Part shown: piece after piece, positions 1 through 10,970 of the stretch
Layout of the letters: each line of letters opens with the position of its first letter
Position numbering within the stretch: the first letter of the stretch is position 1
NCBI RefSeq assembly: GCF_029227915.1
Contig: NC_079881.1
Span: 5,146,001-5,210,000 of the forward strand
From: Hydractinia symbiolongicarpus
Lineage: Eukaryota > Cnidaria > Hydrozoa > Anthoathecata > Hydractiniidae
Direction of reading: 5' to 3'
Length of the DNA: 64,000 nt
The notes under the pieces: model-generated
Database searches by the model: none
The model's input: only the letters and a program-made list of their open reading frames with translations
Told to the model about the DNA's origin: nothing
Made by a program: the position numbers and the translations under genes

Positions 1-3000
1 CAACAAATATTCCTACTTAAAATCTAAAAAAATACACCAGGTTATAATATTTTGGTTTTGTTTTTTGAAGTCGGTTTTCCGCCCACTTCTATTTTATTGC
101 ATAAAGAAAAAAATGTGATCAAATTTACTGTTCTTTTATCTTTCTTGTTGCTATGAAGCAATGGTGATGAGTAGTAATAAAAACATCGATAAAAATATGC
201 TTTCACAATGGGTGGCCTGTAAATCCCGCCCTGCGACATTTCCGAAAAAATTTAAGGTTTTAAAACAATTTTACGTCCGGCTTTAAAAAAAAAAAGAAAA
301 AGGATAGCGAAAATAAGTTTTCTTTGTTGACTCTTGACATTTGAAGGCAAAAAGCCCTGGAAGGAAAGAAGGTTGTGTTATAGTATTCATCTGTTGAAAG
401 TTCAAAATATTTGCAAAATAATTTGTAGGGGAAAATTTACAGTTGTATTTCCGTAAGAAGGTAGAATTCGTCTGTCCACAAGAAAAACGTTATGCAAACA
501 CGAATTGCGATATTTTAAGGACGAGCGAACCGGTGAATTTATCCGCACGGTATTGACTAGTCCCTATAAAAAACTGTCCTATAACTAGTCTATTCAGATT
601 AATTTCATTACTTTATGAAAAGGGGTTAATTTCATAACGAATATTATTACTAACTAGTTGATAGCCCGTGCACATATCCACGGGTTAACCAGTCTTCAGA
701 TTTTCCCCCGTCGTACTTCTTACCCATATCGACATTTTGTGCATTTTTGATCGCCTGTTAGCATGAAGTAATTCAATTACACTGCGGTGGTCCATTTTTA
801 TGACGGTTCAAAGTTGCAACACAACCATTTTAAACGTGTGTTATGTAATATAGTTATCGCACAATGCCGAGAAAAATATCGGAAGATTTTTATGTTGTTA
901 TTCAAGAACTTTTAGGCAAGCGAAATATACGAGACTAAAGAAAGCGAGCATAAATCAATGTATTTTGTATACTCGGTAGAATAAGGCATAATTTCAGTCA
1001 TGGTACATAAAGTTGTTTGTTCAAGCAATCAACAGTGGGTAAAGTTATTTCAAGATAGTATACGTGACAACAGGGCATTGTCTTGTTGATGAAGTTGATA
1101 CCGGCGAAAAGGTTTGCTGCCCACTCCGTAATAACGGCTCAGGGGGCACAAGACCCTGGGGACGAGGATGTATACGTGACCAAGCAAGTTAATGCGTAAT
1201 AACTTTGAATAATCAAATTAAACACAAGTCTTCTTCAATGTGCTATAAATCTTAACGTGGTCACAGCGGAAATAAAAGTAATTGTGGAGATTTATGTTTG
1301 TTAAAAATTATGTTTTGATTTGAGGAGAAGAATTCAAAATGAATTTCCCGACAAGTTATCATTTATTAAGAAAAACATAACTTTTATATAACATAATATA
1401 AGCTTTTCACGCTATTTCAGCAAATCAGATAGAAAATAAAGGCAAAAAAAGAACTCAAAAATAGCAGGATAAAAAAAATAAAAATAAAAATTAACTCAAC
1501 ACAAAATAAAAATAGAGCATATTTTCGCGTAGATTAGTCAAAACTCAACCATACAAACAAACAACATTGTTATAAAGATTATACGAAGTCACAAAGTTGG
1601 ACATTGCGTGTATTTTTATAACAGTTTTTTAATTAGCCAATGTACTCACCGCTATTCGTCAAAATACCAGTTTGGGTAGGTTCCCTATTACTTACAATAC
1701 ACTTATATCCAGTGTTCATCCAATCGAACCTAATTTTTTACTGGTTAAGAAAATTGGGCGAGTTTTTCCAAATATAATTTTAACTATAGGCACGTGCTTA
1801 AAATAAGACACGTGTCATTAAGACATAAAAATATTGTCAAATCAATCAAATCGCGGCAAATAACAATAGAACTTTTTTATATACATATTGTTCTCCACAA
1901 TGGTTACCAAGGGGATTTTATGACAGATTTCGACACTGTCAAATATATCGTCTTCTTTGCAGTTGTCAAGGATTGCATTATTATGGAATTTAAAGTTATG
2001 TGTAAAAATTACGCTAAAATCCATCACCCATTGCTACTTGCAGCTACTAGGCTTAAAAAACAAAAAGGCGTTGAGATAAGAAGTATAATAGACTAGTCGT
2101 TAGAAAATCATTTTGCCCGTGCTATATAAAATGGTATTCAAGGTATTATCAGTTATACATGAATCAGATCGCATTTAGTACATCCTTATCATCAAGTAGC
2201 GATTCAGCTAACATTTTGTACTATAGTTATTTCAAGATAGTATGCGTGATCGCGTGAGTTAATGCATGATAAACGTCCTTACTTTGAATAATCGAGTTAA
2301 ACACAAGTCTCCTTCAATGTGCTTTAAATTTCTATAGGCTCGCAGAAGAAATAAACATGATTCTTTAATGACTATATGCAAAAGTAATTGTGAATATCTA
2401 TGTTTTGAGGAGCTTGTGCGGAAACTCGCGTTTCGTCCATCTGTTATATATCGCGTTTTGTGTTTCCATAGCACAGGGAAAGACAACGGGTATTGTTACC
2501 ATGGAGCAGTGTAACAATTCTTGTTACTTTGAAGATACATTATTTTGAAGATTTGGCGAAAATTGAGACCATTAAGAAATAATTCGACGAATATTTGGTT
2601 CATCTTTAAGTTTTTGTTTTTGGAAAATGCTAAAGAAACTTATAGTCAAGTAGCTTGTAAAAGAGATGCAACAGATGTTAAAACAGCAACAACGCTCTCG
2701 TCATGTTAAAGTGACAGATTTTGTCAGGTTAATGTGGCAAAGTTTAAGTAGATGAAAAAATTTTAGTCAATGAAAAAATGTTAGTTAATTTTTTTTTGGT
2801 ATTAATCAAATGAAAGGAGCGATTGTTTTTAAACTTCATTTATGGGTTTTAAATTAACTAGTGACATTTTTAACGTTACACTTTGATAAGGATCATTTGA
2901 TTGACGCGAATTTTAAAAATTCGCGTAATTTTGTGTCTCATTAATTTCCTAGATGAAGTATTCTTGACGATGCTATAGGATCGATATTTATGTAATTCTT

Positions 3001-3690
3001 ACTGAAGTTAAAATTTATTTTAATATTGAAGGTAATGTAACCAGGAAATCTCAGCTGGGTCATCCTTTGAAATTATACAGCGTTAATAAAAAATTATAAG
3101 AAAAATATGAACAAAAAGATCTTTATAATTCTTACCTTATTCCGTGTTCAAACTTGGAAATTTGAAAGATTGTTTTTTTACTGTTTTAATAGCTTCTATC
3201 CATCTGTTTCAAAGTAACACTTCTGTGGAACGGTAACACAGAAGAAAACCAATCAGTGTCAAATATAGCAGAAACATCTGTCCGCATGTAAATTTCTGTA
3301 AAATTTTGCAATGTGAACCTCATATTTGTATCTGAATAAATATCTATTTTCGTTTTTGTAGAATTTGTCCAATATGTTTCTTTACACTTGACACGTTTGA
3401 ATATTTTTTTTTTTTTTTTTTTTAGTATGCATATTCCACAACACTTTAGTTATAAATGGAATGCACCTTTTCCGAATTAGTTTTCTTTGATGTACCGCTG
3501 CTATTTCCCAATTTTGTCAAACAACCTTGACTGTAACATTATTACCACTAAAACAGCATCTTCACATGTCTTCACAAGTTGAAAATTTATACGCACACCA
3601 AAATAATGATGCTAAATATGATCTTAAAGTAAAAACATCAAAATTCTAAAACTTTCAAATACATGCAATTCGGAAAACATGTATATATTG
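1..3690. repeat. Large duplicated segment, copy 1 (truncated by window start)
   Basis: This stretch is repeated almost base for base at 10971-14663. The offset is 10970 at the left and 10973 at the right, the difference coming from small indels such as the poly-T run near 3406. Most visible substitutions fall between about 1460 and 1960. The left limit is not seen because the window starts inside the copy. The right limit is sharp after the shared sequence ending GTATATATTG. It holds a nearly intact 100-codon ORF (1794-2096) present in both copies; I do not recognise it and think it is chance. It also holds pieces of the ACTAGT-type short repeat near 520-700. It lies directly 5' of a fucosidase exon, so it may be intronic. 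Confidence 0.95.
2904..2926. repeat. Perfect 11-bp inverted repeat
   Basis: Arms ACGCGAATTTT and AAAATTCGCGT are separated by one A. The same hairpin is found in the second copy of the large duplication at 13875-13897. Confidence 0.9.
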
Positions 3691-3764
3691 ATAATTATTA
3701 TTTATTGATAATTATTAATTATTAATTATTATTTTATTTTTTATGCCATGATATTTTTTTTCAG

Positions 3765-4601
3765 TTGCGGGGGCAATCTGTTAATGAATATTGGACCTAC
3801 TGCTGATGGTAGAATAATTCCTATCTATGAAGAAAGGTTGAGGGATATGGGTAAATGGTTGAAAATAAATGGTGAAGCTATATATGGTACAAGACCATGG
3901 AGGATACAAAAGGATCCAACCGGTTGGAAAGTATGGTAAGGATTAAGATTTTGAACTGTTTATATAAGTTGTTAATCTTGCAGCAATATGCAAGTAAATT
4001 CCATGATCACATGTCAAAACTATTTTTATTATTGAAATGTGTTGTCAGTTGATCACATAGTGTTAGTGACTGATTAATTTTTTTGCTGGTTAGTTAGATT
4101 CTAAAAAAATTAAAATGATACTTTAGCAGTTATGAAAATCGGTATGATATCATCTTATGACGTTGGGTCTTCTCCATTATGCGATTTCATCATAAGCATC
4201 TATGAGCATCGCCGCCCCAACACCCCATTTAGCATCTAAAGCGCGCTCTGTTTCTTATTTTTTTATTTATTTATTAGTATATTGAATATAGTGAGCAAAA
4301 CTTAAAAAATATGGTAAGCAAAACTGTATCTTTCCTTTGTTTCAAACATTCCATTTTTTTTAGGTACACTACTAAATTCAATCGAGTTTATGCACACATG
4401 TGCCGGTGGCCGAAAAACCGATATTTAAGAATACGTTCACCAATAGCAACAACAATAACAAAGGTGAAGTTGCTAGGGTATGATGGTGACGTCAAATGGG
4501 AGAAACAAAATCCTGGACTAAAAATTGACCTGCATCAAATTCCAGCAGGAGAATTGCCTAGTAATAAAGCTTGGGTGTTTGTGTTAGAAAATGTAAAATA
4601 G
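3765..4601 (+). CDS. Alpha-L-fucosidase (GH29), last two exons
   Basis: Two exons encode the C-terminal part of a lysosomal/secreted alpha-L-fucosidase, which removes fucose from glycoconjugates. Exon A is 3765-3935 (acceptor TTTTTTTTCAG, donor GTAAGG). It carries the hallmark [14 protein letters not shown] followed by [11 protein letters not shown], the end of the GH29 catalytic barrel. Exon B is 4364-4601 (acceptor TTTTTTTAG, stop TAG). It encodes the beta-sandwich C-terminal domain with [19 protein letters not shown] and a final [10 protein letters not shown]. The intron interrupts a Trp codon (TG|G), giving the VWYT junction typical of the family. The nucleophile Asp and the rest of the barrel would be encoded upstream. 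They are not found before 3765, where only the duplicated segment lies, so this is either the end of a gene starting outside the window or a 5'-truncated fragment. The reading frame is undamaged. Confidence 0.9.
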
Positions 4602-5489
4602 GTTAGCTTTATATTTATTAACCAATTTTATACAATTCTAAGCAATTTTCACCTTCACTGCAATCCTCCATAGAATATATTGAGACTCTACCGACTGTGC
4701 CGAATTAGCAAGAAAAATATCGAAAAAGTTAAATTATCTCAATATTTTTGTGTGGGATTGTAGCTTCAATTAATTATAGTTTTTTCTTATTTTATTTAGG
4801 ATCCTTAGTTTTGAATTTAAAACCTTTTTTATAAAAAAAAAAAAGTTAAAGGCAGTTTCTTGCAGAACAACTGAACAAATATGTTTAGCATAATTACTCA
4901 TAATTAATTATTTTAATTATTTATAACTATAACAACATTATATTGTAATTCATAAAAGTTAATACCCATAGTATGATTTTTACAATAATTACGTTTCTTC
5001 AATTGTTTTTTTAGTCTGCACCAAACCCACTTAGAGCTTCATAAGGATAGATAAAAAAATTCTCATTTTTTAATTTGCAATACTTTACTTAAAAATAATA
5101 AAAGTAGGGATTTTAAGCTGACGAGATCTTACATAAGTACGTAATCGTTCTACCTAAAAGACGATGTAGACATAATTCTGAAATAGGCTCGGTTTTATAT
5201 TCATTTGATTTTAATTATATTTTATTGTGGTTTATAAATTGACCCTTTTTAGCTATTTATTAGATTAACTAAAATTTGTAAATATACGTTTAAATATAAT
5301 AATAAATATATTTATTCATTAAAAATAATTACAATTTAATTAAAATATAAATAAACTAAGGTTAGATAAAATGAAAATTAATAATGAAAGGAGAGTATAG
5401 AGTAAAACTGTATTGTCAAAGGCTATGAGCCACGCGAGTGTTTGACTGAATAGGAAAGAAGTGCGCATTGGTGACTAAATAAAAAACTT
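4602..5489. other. AT-rich 3' flank, no gene seen
   Basis: Simple AT-rich DNA after the fucosidase stop, with several AATAAA-like motifs around 5300-5350. No coding or structured element is recognised. Confidence 0.5.
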
Positions 5490-6140
5490 TATATTCTGGC
5501 ATCTACACAGGCAAGATCGAAATCATTAACCACCTCTGTGTGCAACTTGCTATTCAAGGATCTGGAACTTCTAAGGCCAAGCAAAGCAGATTTCATTATT
5601 ACATTATTCATTTTCAGCTTCATGCTTTTTATAAATCTTACTAATTGACGTTTCAATTTGCGAAGGCGTATTTACATTGGTCAAACGTATATCGAAGTAA
5701 GCCGATTGTCCTGAACGCCAAAAACCCCTGGCTCTTACATCAATCCTTGCTTCATCGTTGTTGACTGGTGAAAGCTTTGGCTCGATTTCCACATCATTAC
5801 AAACTTTTTGCAACAAATTTGCTTCGAAATCACATACGATGTTATGACGCATAGTCACAAACCACCTTTTTTACAGCACACGGCATGGGTGGCATTGAAA
5901 TCATCTACGCACGCACATTTTGATGGAAGATTTTTCACTGAATGATTGTATCTCAGCGCATGCACATATTGAAACTCTTCCTTTGTAAGATCCTTTTTCC
6001 TTTAATGGTATAACGTTAAGCCAGCTCGAGGCACCTTTTTCACTATTCTGTTCCATTGCCCGTATCTCACTCCTGTTCAGTTGATTGTTCATTATCATTT
6101 CGTCTTGTTTACGAGGTTCCCTGACATCATGCACACGACA
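5490..6140 (-). pseudogene. Decayed retroelement C-terminal region (post-RT zinc/endonuclease-like module)
   Basis: Reading the minus strand from 6134 downwards gives fragments of a module common at the C-terminus of certain animal reverse-transcriptase-bearing elements. In order these are a SSWLNVIPL-type segment, a Cys/His stretch with [16 protein letters not shown] in another frame, TMRHNIVCDF, then EARIDVRARGFW and AYFDIRL. The spaced acidic residues and the D-x-R motif look like a restriction-endonuclease-like core. A further open stretch with VVNDFDLACVDARI runs to about 5490. At least one frameshift and one stop separate the blocks (near 5860-5905), and no RT domain remains, so this is a dead 5'-truncated copy. 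The family assignment rests on remembered motifs. Confidence 0.6.
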
Positions 6141-6489
6141 AGCTTTAACTGGTTTTGTTTCATCTTTATTCCGAAGAGAATCTGATATACATTAGATATA
6201 CATAATCAGATATACATCAGATATACGTTTAATGAAGGTTATTATAAGCTATTTGTTTTTTGTAAATTAATTATTTCTTAATTTTTTTCAGCTAGTATCC
6301 AGTGAAACTTCTCCCTTTTGCAATACTGTTATTTATAACAGCACTTTTAAAAAGTAACAGTTAGTACATGAACCATAATCTACAATACCTTTCCATGCGA
6401 ACCGACACTATACAGCATTATATATGACTAGCAGGTCAGTCGCTAATGACATATAAAATTGACGTGTTAGTCTCAAGTCGTGTAAATTT

Positions 6490-7400
6490 TTTACGTTGAT
6501 TGTTAATCACAAATAAACTGCTATGTTAGTCGTTAATTACAAGTAAACTGCTACGTTAGTCGTTAATCACAAGTAAACTGCTACGTTAGTCGTTAATCAC
6601 AAGTAAACTACTATGTTAGTCGTTGATTACAAGTAAACTGCTACGTTAGTCGTTAATTACAAGTAAACTGCTATGTTAGTCGTTAATCACAAGTAAACTG
6701 CTACGTTAGTCGTTAATCACAAGTAAACTACTACGTTAGTCGTTAATCACAAGTAAACTGCTACGTTAGTCGTTAATCACAAGTAAACTGCTATGTTATT
6801 CGTTGATCACAAGTAAACTGCTACGTTAGTCGTTAATTACAAGTAAACTGCTACGCTAGTCGTTAATTACAAGTAAACTGCTATGTTAGTCGTTAATCAC
6901 AAGTAAACTGCTACGTTAGTCGTTAATCACAAGTAAACTACTATGTTAGTTGTTGATTACAAGTAAACTGCTACGTTAGTCGTTAATTACAAGTAAACTG
7001 CTATGTTAGTCGTTAATCACAAGTAAACTGCTACGTTAGTCGTTAATCACAAGTAAACTACTACGTTAGTCGTTAATCACAAGTAAACTGCTACGTTAGT
7101 CGTTAATCACAAGTAAACTGCTATGTTAGTCGTTAATCACAAGTAAACAACTATGTTAGTCGTTGATCACAAGTAAACTGCTATGTTAGTCGTTAATCAC
7201 AAGTAAACTACTATGTTAGTCGTTGATCACAAGTAAACGGCCAGGTTAGTCGTTAATCACAAGTAAACTGCTATGTTAGTCGTTAATCACAAGTAAACTA
7301 CTATGTTAGTCGTTGATCACAAGTAAACAACTTTGTTGATTGTTGATCCCAAGTAAACTGCGTTGGCCGTTGATCACAAGTAAAATACTACGTTAGTCGG
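6490..7400. repeat. 30-bp tandem satellite (~30 units) with higher-order repeat
   Basis: About thirty head-to-tail copies of a 30-bp unit of the form CTGCTACGTTAGTCGTTAAT + CACAAGTAAA. Variants alternate at fixed sites (TACG/TATG, TTAATCAC/TTGATTAC, ACTG/ACTA). Degenerate copies extend left to about 6430, and the right edge decays at 7400. The variant pattern repeats with a period of 330 bp (11 units) between 6571-6780 and 6901-7110. A shorter 90-bp pattern occurs at 7171-7320. Confidence 0.97.
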
Positions 7401-8234
7401 TATATATGCTACACACCCACCATTGTGTTTAATGAGGTCCTATTTGTGTTTCTAGGCGTTCTAAATTGGTTGAGAAATACAAATAAGAAATACAAAATGG
7501 ACAGCACACGAAACATAGTAAGCAGGCAAATGAAATAAAGTAATGAGTGAGTTTCTTTTAAAGTCGAATATTTTGAACACTCGATTTACCATAATATATC
7601 AGTATACACTATTCACAAAAAGTCGTATTAGACATTATTATAAAGTACACATCCAAAAATTCGAATACGCAATAGATAGGAAAGTATGTTGGAATAAATG
7701 AACGTTCGAATTAAGCGGCAGTAATCTAAAAAAATTCATAAAGCAAGGCACAAAGAAGTTTGTTTAAAATAACGGATATTCGAATTAACTGCATTCGAAT
7801 TAATTGATGTTGTACTGTACACTTTAGAAATAAAATAAAATGAAATAATAAAAAAGAGAATATTGGTTTTATAAGATTTAAAATTGCAGGATATACTTTT
7901 GTCAATTGATGTGGTATTGTTGCAACACGACATCAAGTGTTTTACGATAAATTGACCATATAAGAATTTAAAAATAGAACAGTAGCAGCACATAAGCGTG
8001 ATTATGTGCTATAACAATTTTTAATATTGTTTAAACAAAATAGCTAACACAAACTTTAATAAGCAAACAGAAATTAAAAGAAAAAAATTTGAACGGCCTT
8101 TTGATTGACAACTCTGCCGATTTTCTTTTAATACTTGTTATAGAAGCAAATTCAATGCGCATTTATAAAAAAAGTAAAACCTTGTCTGTGTATGAAAGAA
8201 AAACTGTACAACATTAATTAATATTCTGTTCACT
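7401..8234. other. Intergenic, no gene seen
   Basis: AT-rich DNA between the satellite and the GPCR stop codon. It probably includes the receptor 3' UTR on the minus strand. Nothing else is recognised. Confidence 0.4.
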
Positions 8235-9919
8235 TTATGAAGCCGTTTCAGCCGTATTGATGCTGCAGGAGTCCGTTTTGGTGCTGTCGCCACGAAGGGA
8301 TTTAAGCGAAGCGAATGATTTCAAGTGATTCTTCAAAGATTTGCTCATATGCGCGAGGTAAACAAATGGGTTCAGCAACGAATTGAGTAAAGCAAGAGTG
8401 AAGAATGATCCACCCACATCTTTGGTTCCACACCAATAGCCCATAGCTTTGATCAAACTGCATGTCGCAACTGGTGTCCAACATATGATGAAAACACCAA
8501 CTGTCTTTGCTGCTAACGCGACAAACTTCACCTAAAATAATCCAAATGATGAAATAGACATCTTTTATTCTGATTTTGTTGACATGTAGTATATTTCAAG
8601 TGACAGGTGTTTTGTGAAGTATTCAGTGTACTGTCAATCTCCTCGGAGTATGTCTTTAAGGATATCAGAAAGATAATTTGAAAAAGACTGGTGTTAGCGA
8701 TAAGCAAACGCGAACAAGTGAAAACTATCGCATATGAACTTGCAAACAATTTATTTTGAATATTCATATTAAATACATGTCTCCTTCGACTGTCTATAAA
8801 CTCTCTCTGAAGTCTTAGGTGAACTGAAAATCTCAGCGGTGGAGAGCACTGGCTCCTGAACGAGTATTTCAGAAGAAAATTTTAAAATAAATTTCACGTC
8901 ACGCGCTCGTATTCCGAGATGAAAATAACTTTACACCACTAATAAAAAAATATGCCTTTTGCACGCTATTTTAGCCAATCGGTAAAAACATAGCTAAGCT
9001 TTTTGCACCCTATTTCAACCAATCAGTAAAAAATATGAACTTTTGCACTGTAGAATTGAAAAATAAGTAAAATTACACTTGTTTCTCGGAAAAAAAGGCA
9101 TTTGTAGCATATATGTCGTGCTTATCACAGTGCGAGAAAAAATCAACAATATGATAAAAGCAGCCAAAAAGAGCTTATTATAAAATGTTAAAGGGAAATA
9201 GTTTTCTTTTTATTTTTTTATCCTATTCCGAATCTCTTGTTAATTCGCGCCCACAAATCTAAATAGAATAATACCTCGTGCATAGACGATCTCTGCACCG
9301 ATTTTTCTTTCCTTTGGCTTGATCTTGTTGTGGACGATTTCACATGCAAGCTACTACGTATGGTTAGATAGATCTTCACGTAACATATCACGAATATGAT
9401 GATCGCTGTATATGTTGGGATGGGAAACACCAGGTTTTTATACACCGCTGTATTCTCAGGATAAAAAAGGGACAAGCAGTAAAGAATGACCACACACATG
9501 ACCGATAACAACCATACACCAACGCAAATCTTGACGGCACTTTTTTTGCTCAGCTTTCGATGGGATAAGGGTCTTGTAATTGCCCAAAGTCTGTCCAATG
9601 TCAATGCAATTAAATTGAAGACAGACACAAATAAGGAAATTCTGATAAAGCAGAACTGGAAGATGCTGTAAACTTCTTGCACGATCTCTACTTTCTTCCA
9701 TGTTGTTGAAACGACTGGATGCATGGATTTTAACAACACGATCAAAGCACCAACAACAACATCAGATATCGCAAGATTAAGGCTGTACACAATCGCCATT
9801 GGTCGTTTTAGTTTGGAGTCCTTGTATATCAAACCAATCTCCAATGCATTTACCAGAACGATAAGTGTGCCAATCGTAGGAGAGACATACTTGTACAATA
9901 TATCATAATATTGTGACAT
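8235..9919 (-). CDS. Class A (rhodopsin-like) GPCR, two exons
   Basis: Exon 1 is 9919-9275 (215 codons) and ends GAG|GTATTA. Exon 2 is 8531-8235 (98 codons) after acceptor TTATTTTAG. The junction is phase 0 and the product is 313 aa. Exon 1 holds TM1 (VNALEIG, N1.50), TM2 (NLAISD, D2.50), TM3 ending LTLDRL, TM4 with W4.50 (VGVWLL), TM5 ending CYVKIY, and a basic third intracellular loop. Exon 2 holds TM6 (CWTP), TM7 (NPFVY) and a short tail. By gapless counting position 3.25 is Ser, no Cys is visible in extracellular loop 2, and position 5.50 is Ala rather than Pro. These absences occur together in the melanocortin/cannabinoid-type (MECA) branch. Ile at 3.32 argues against an aminergic receptor and Leu at 7.43 against an opsin. 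The N-terminus is short with no signal peptide. The ligand is unknown. Confidence 0.9.
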
Positions 9920-10590
9920 AGCTGATCAAACCAGAGTGAAACCTTAAAAAATTAACTTACATTATATTTATGAGCAAAAATGTGAGGCTAAATAAGCACA
10001 GGGAATTTATAGAACCGCCGTAAAATTATACGTCATCTCTCAACAAACCATTGAGGTAAAATCTTTGAACGGAATTCGTGGGATGTGTGAAGGTGTACTA
10101 GACGATACATATCGCGTTTCTCACAAGTTACTTGAAGAATATTAATAAAAAAGTTTCTTAAAACCTACGTGAGTTCCTTAAATCTTGTGTGTTAATTAGA
10201 AGAAGAATTAGAAGAAGTCAATAAAAACTGAGAAAGCGTTTTGTCATATCGCCTAACCTGTTATTGTTTACTCTCCTTAAACGAAATATTTTGTTGTTGT
10301 TTTTCAAATATTTATTCAAGCAGTCTGGAAAAAAAGATTTTAAATTCATTTTTTTAGTTTCTTTATCTCTACATGTCTTATTACATCTACCGCTTCTATC
10401 GTTTATCTGTATACCTAGTAATATTCACTAGAGAAACTTTTTTATCAAAGTTGCCGTGGTTTCTCTCCAACAGATGCTTCCTAGCTATATCTTTTTGAGT
10501 TTTTTTTTCGAGGTCAGTGCTCCTGTGTTAGCTAGATACGCATTGTCTTAATACGAATTTTTTTGTAACATTTAATGAAATTTCAATATC
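9920..10590. other. GPCR 5' flank, no other gene seen
   Basis: AT-rich sequence upstream of the receptor start. No coding potential or clear repeat structure is recognised. Confidence 0.4.
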
Positions 10591-10770
10591 CATGGGTTCT
10601 CCCGTCCTTTTTATACCGCATTGCGTCCGTCTCGCTACTTACGCAGCTAAGCTACCATTTTGCGTGACAGACAGACGTATACGGGTATTATAATATAGAC
10701 TAGTCGTTAACCCGTGGAAAAATCCACGGGGTCGCCCGTTGCGTTCGCTCGTCCCTTAAATTTACCTGTC
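10591..10770. repeat. ACTAGT-type short interspersed element ends
   Basis: CGTCTCGCTACT, then an ACCATTTTGCGT block, then ACAGACGTATACGGGTATTA, meets GACTAGTCGTTAACCCGTGG, which forms a CCCGTGG/CCACGGG hairpin. The same two modules recur, often inverted, at 520-700, 33440-33575, 51163-51200 and 56200-56310. This may be the junction of two adjacent copies of a MITE- or Helitron-like family. Confidence 0.6.
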
Positions 10771-10970
10771 GCAACATAGTGGATAAAAATATATCACATT
10801 TGATATTCGTGAGCATTTTAAAAATTTCGTGTTTCCATTACGGGACGCCGCTTTCGAGGAAACACGGACAGACGTCGGCTATTATTAAAATGACGTAAAT
10901 GTTGTGTTATACTTACTGCAGACTTAAAAATTAATATTTTTTTTTTGTATTTCTAGAATTTCTTTATTTA

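Noticed and set aside
1794-2096. 100-codon ORF kept in both copies of the large duplication
   Set aside because: Conserved only because the two copies are nearly identical. No domain, no splice context and AT-driven composition.
6490-7400. Possible CRISPR-like array
   Set aside because: Units are contiguous 30-bp repeats with no unique spacers, in a eukaryotic genome. It is a satellite.
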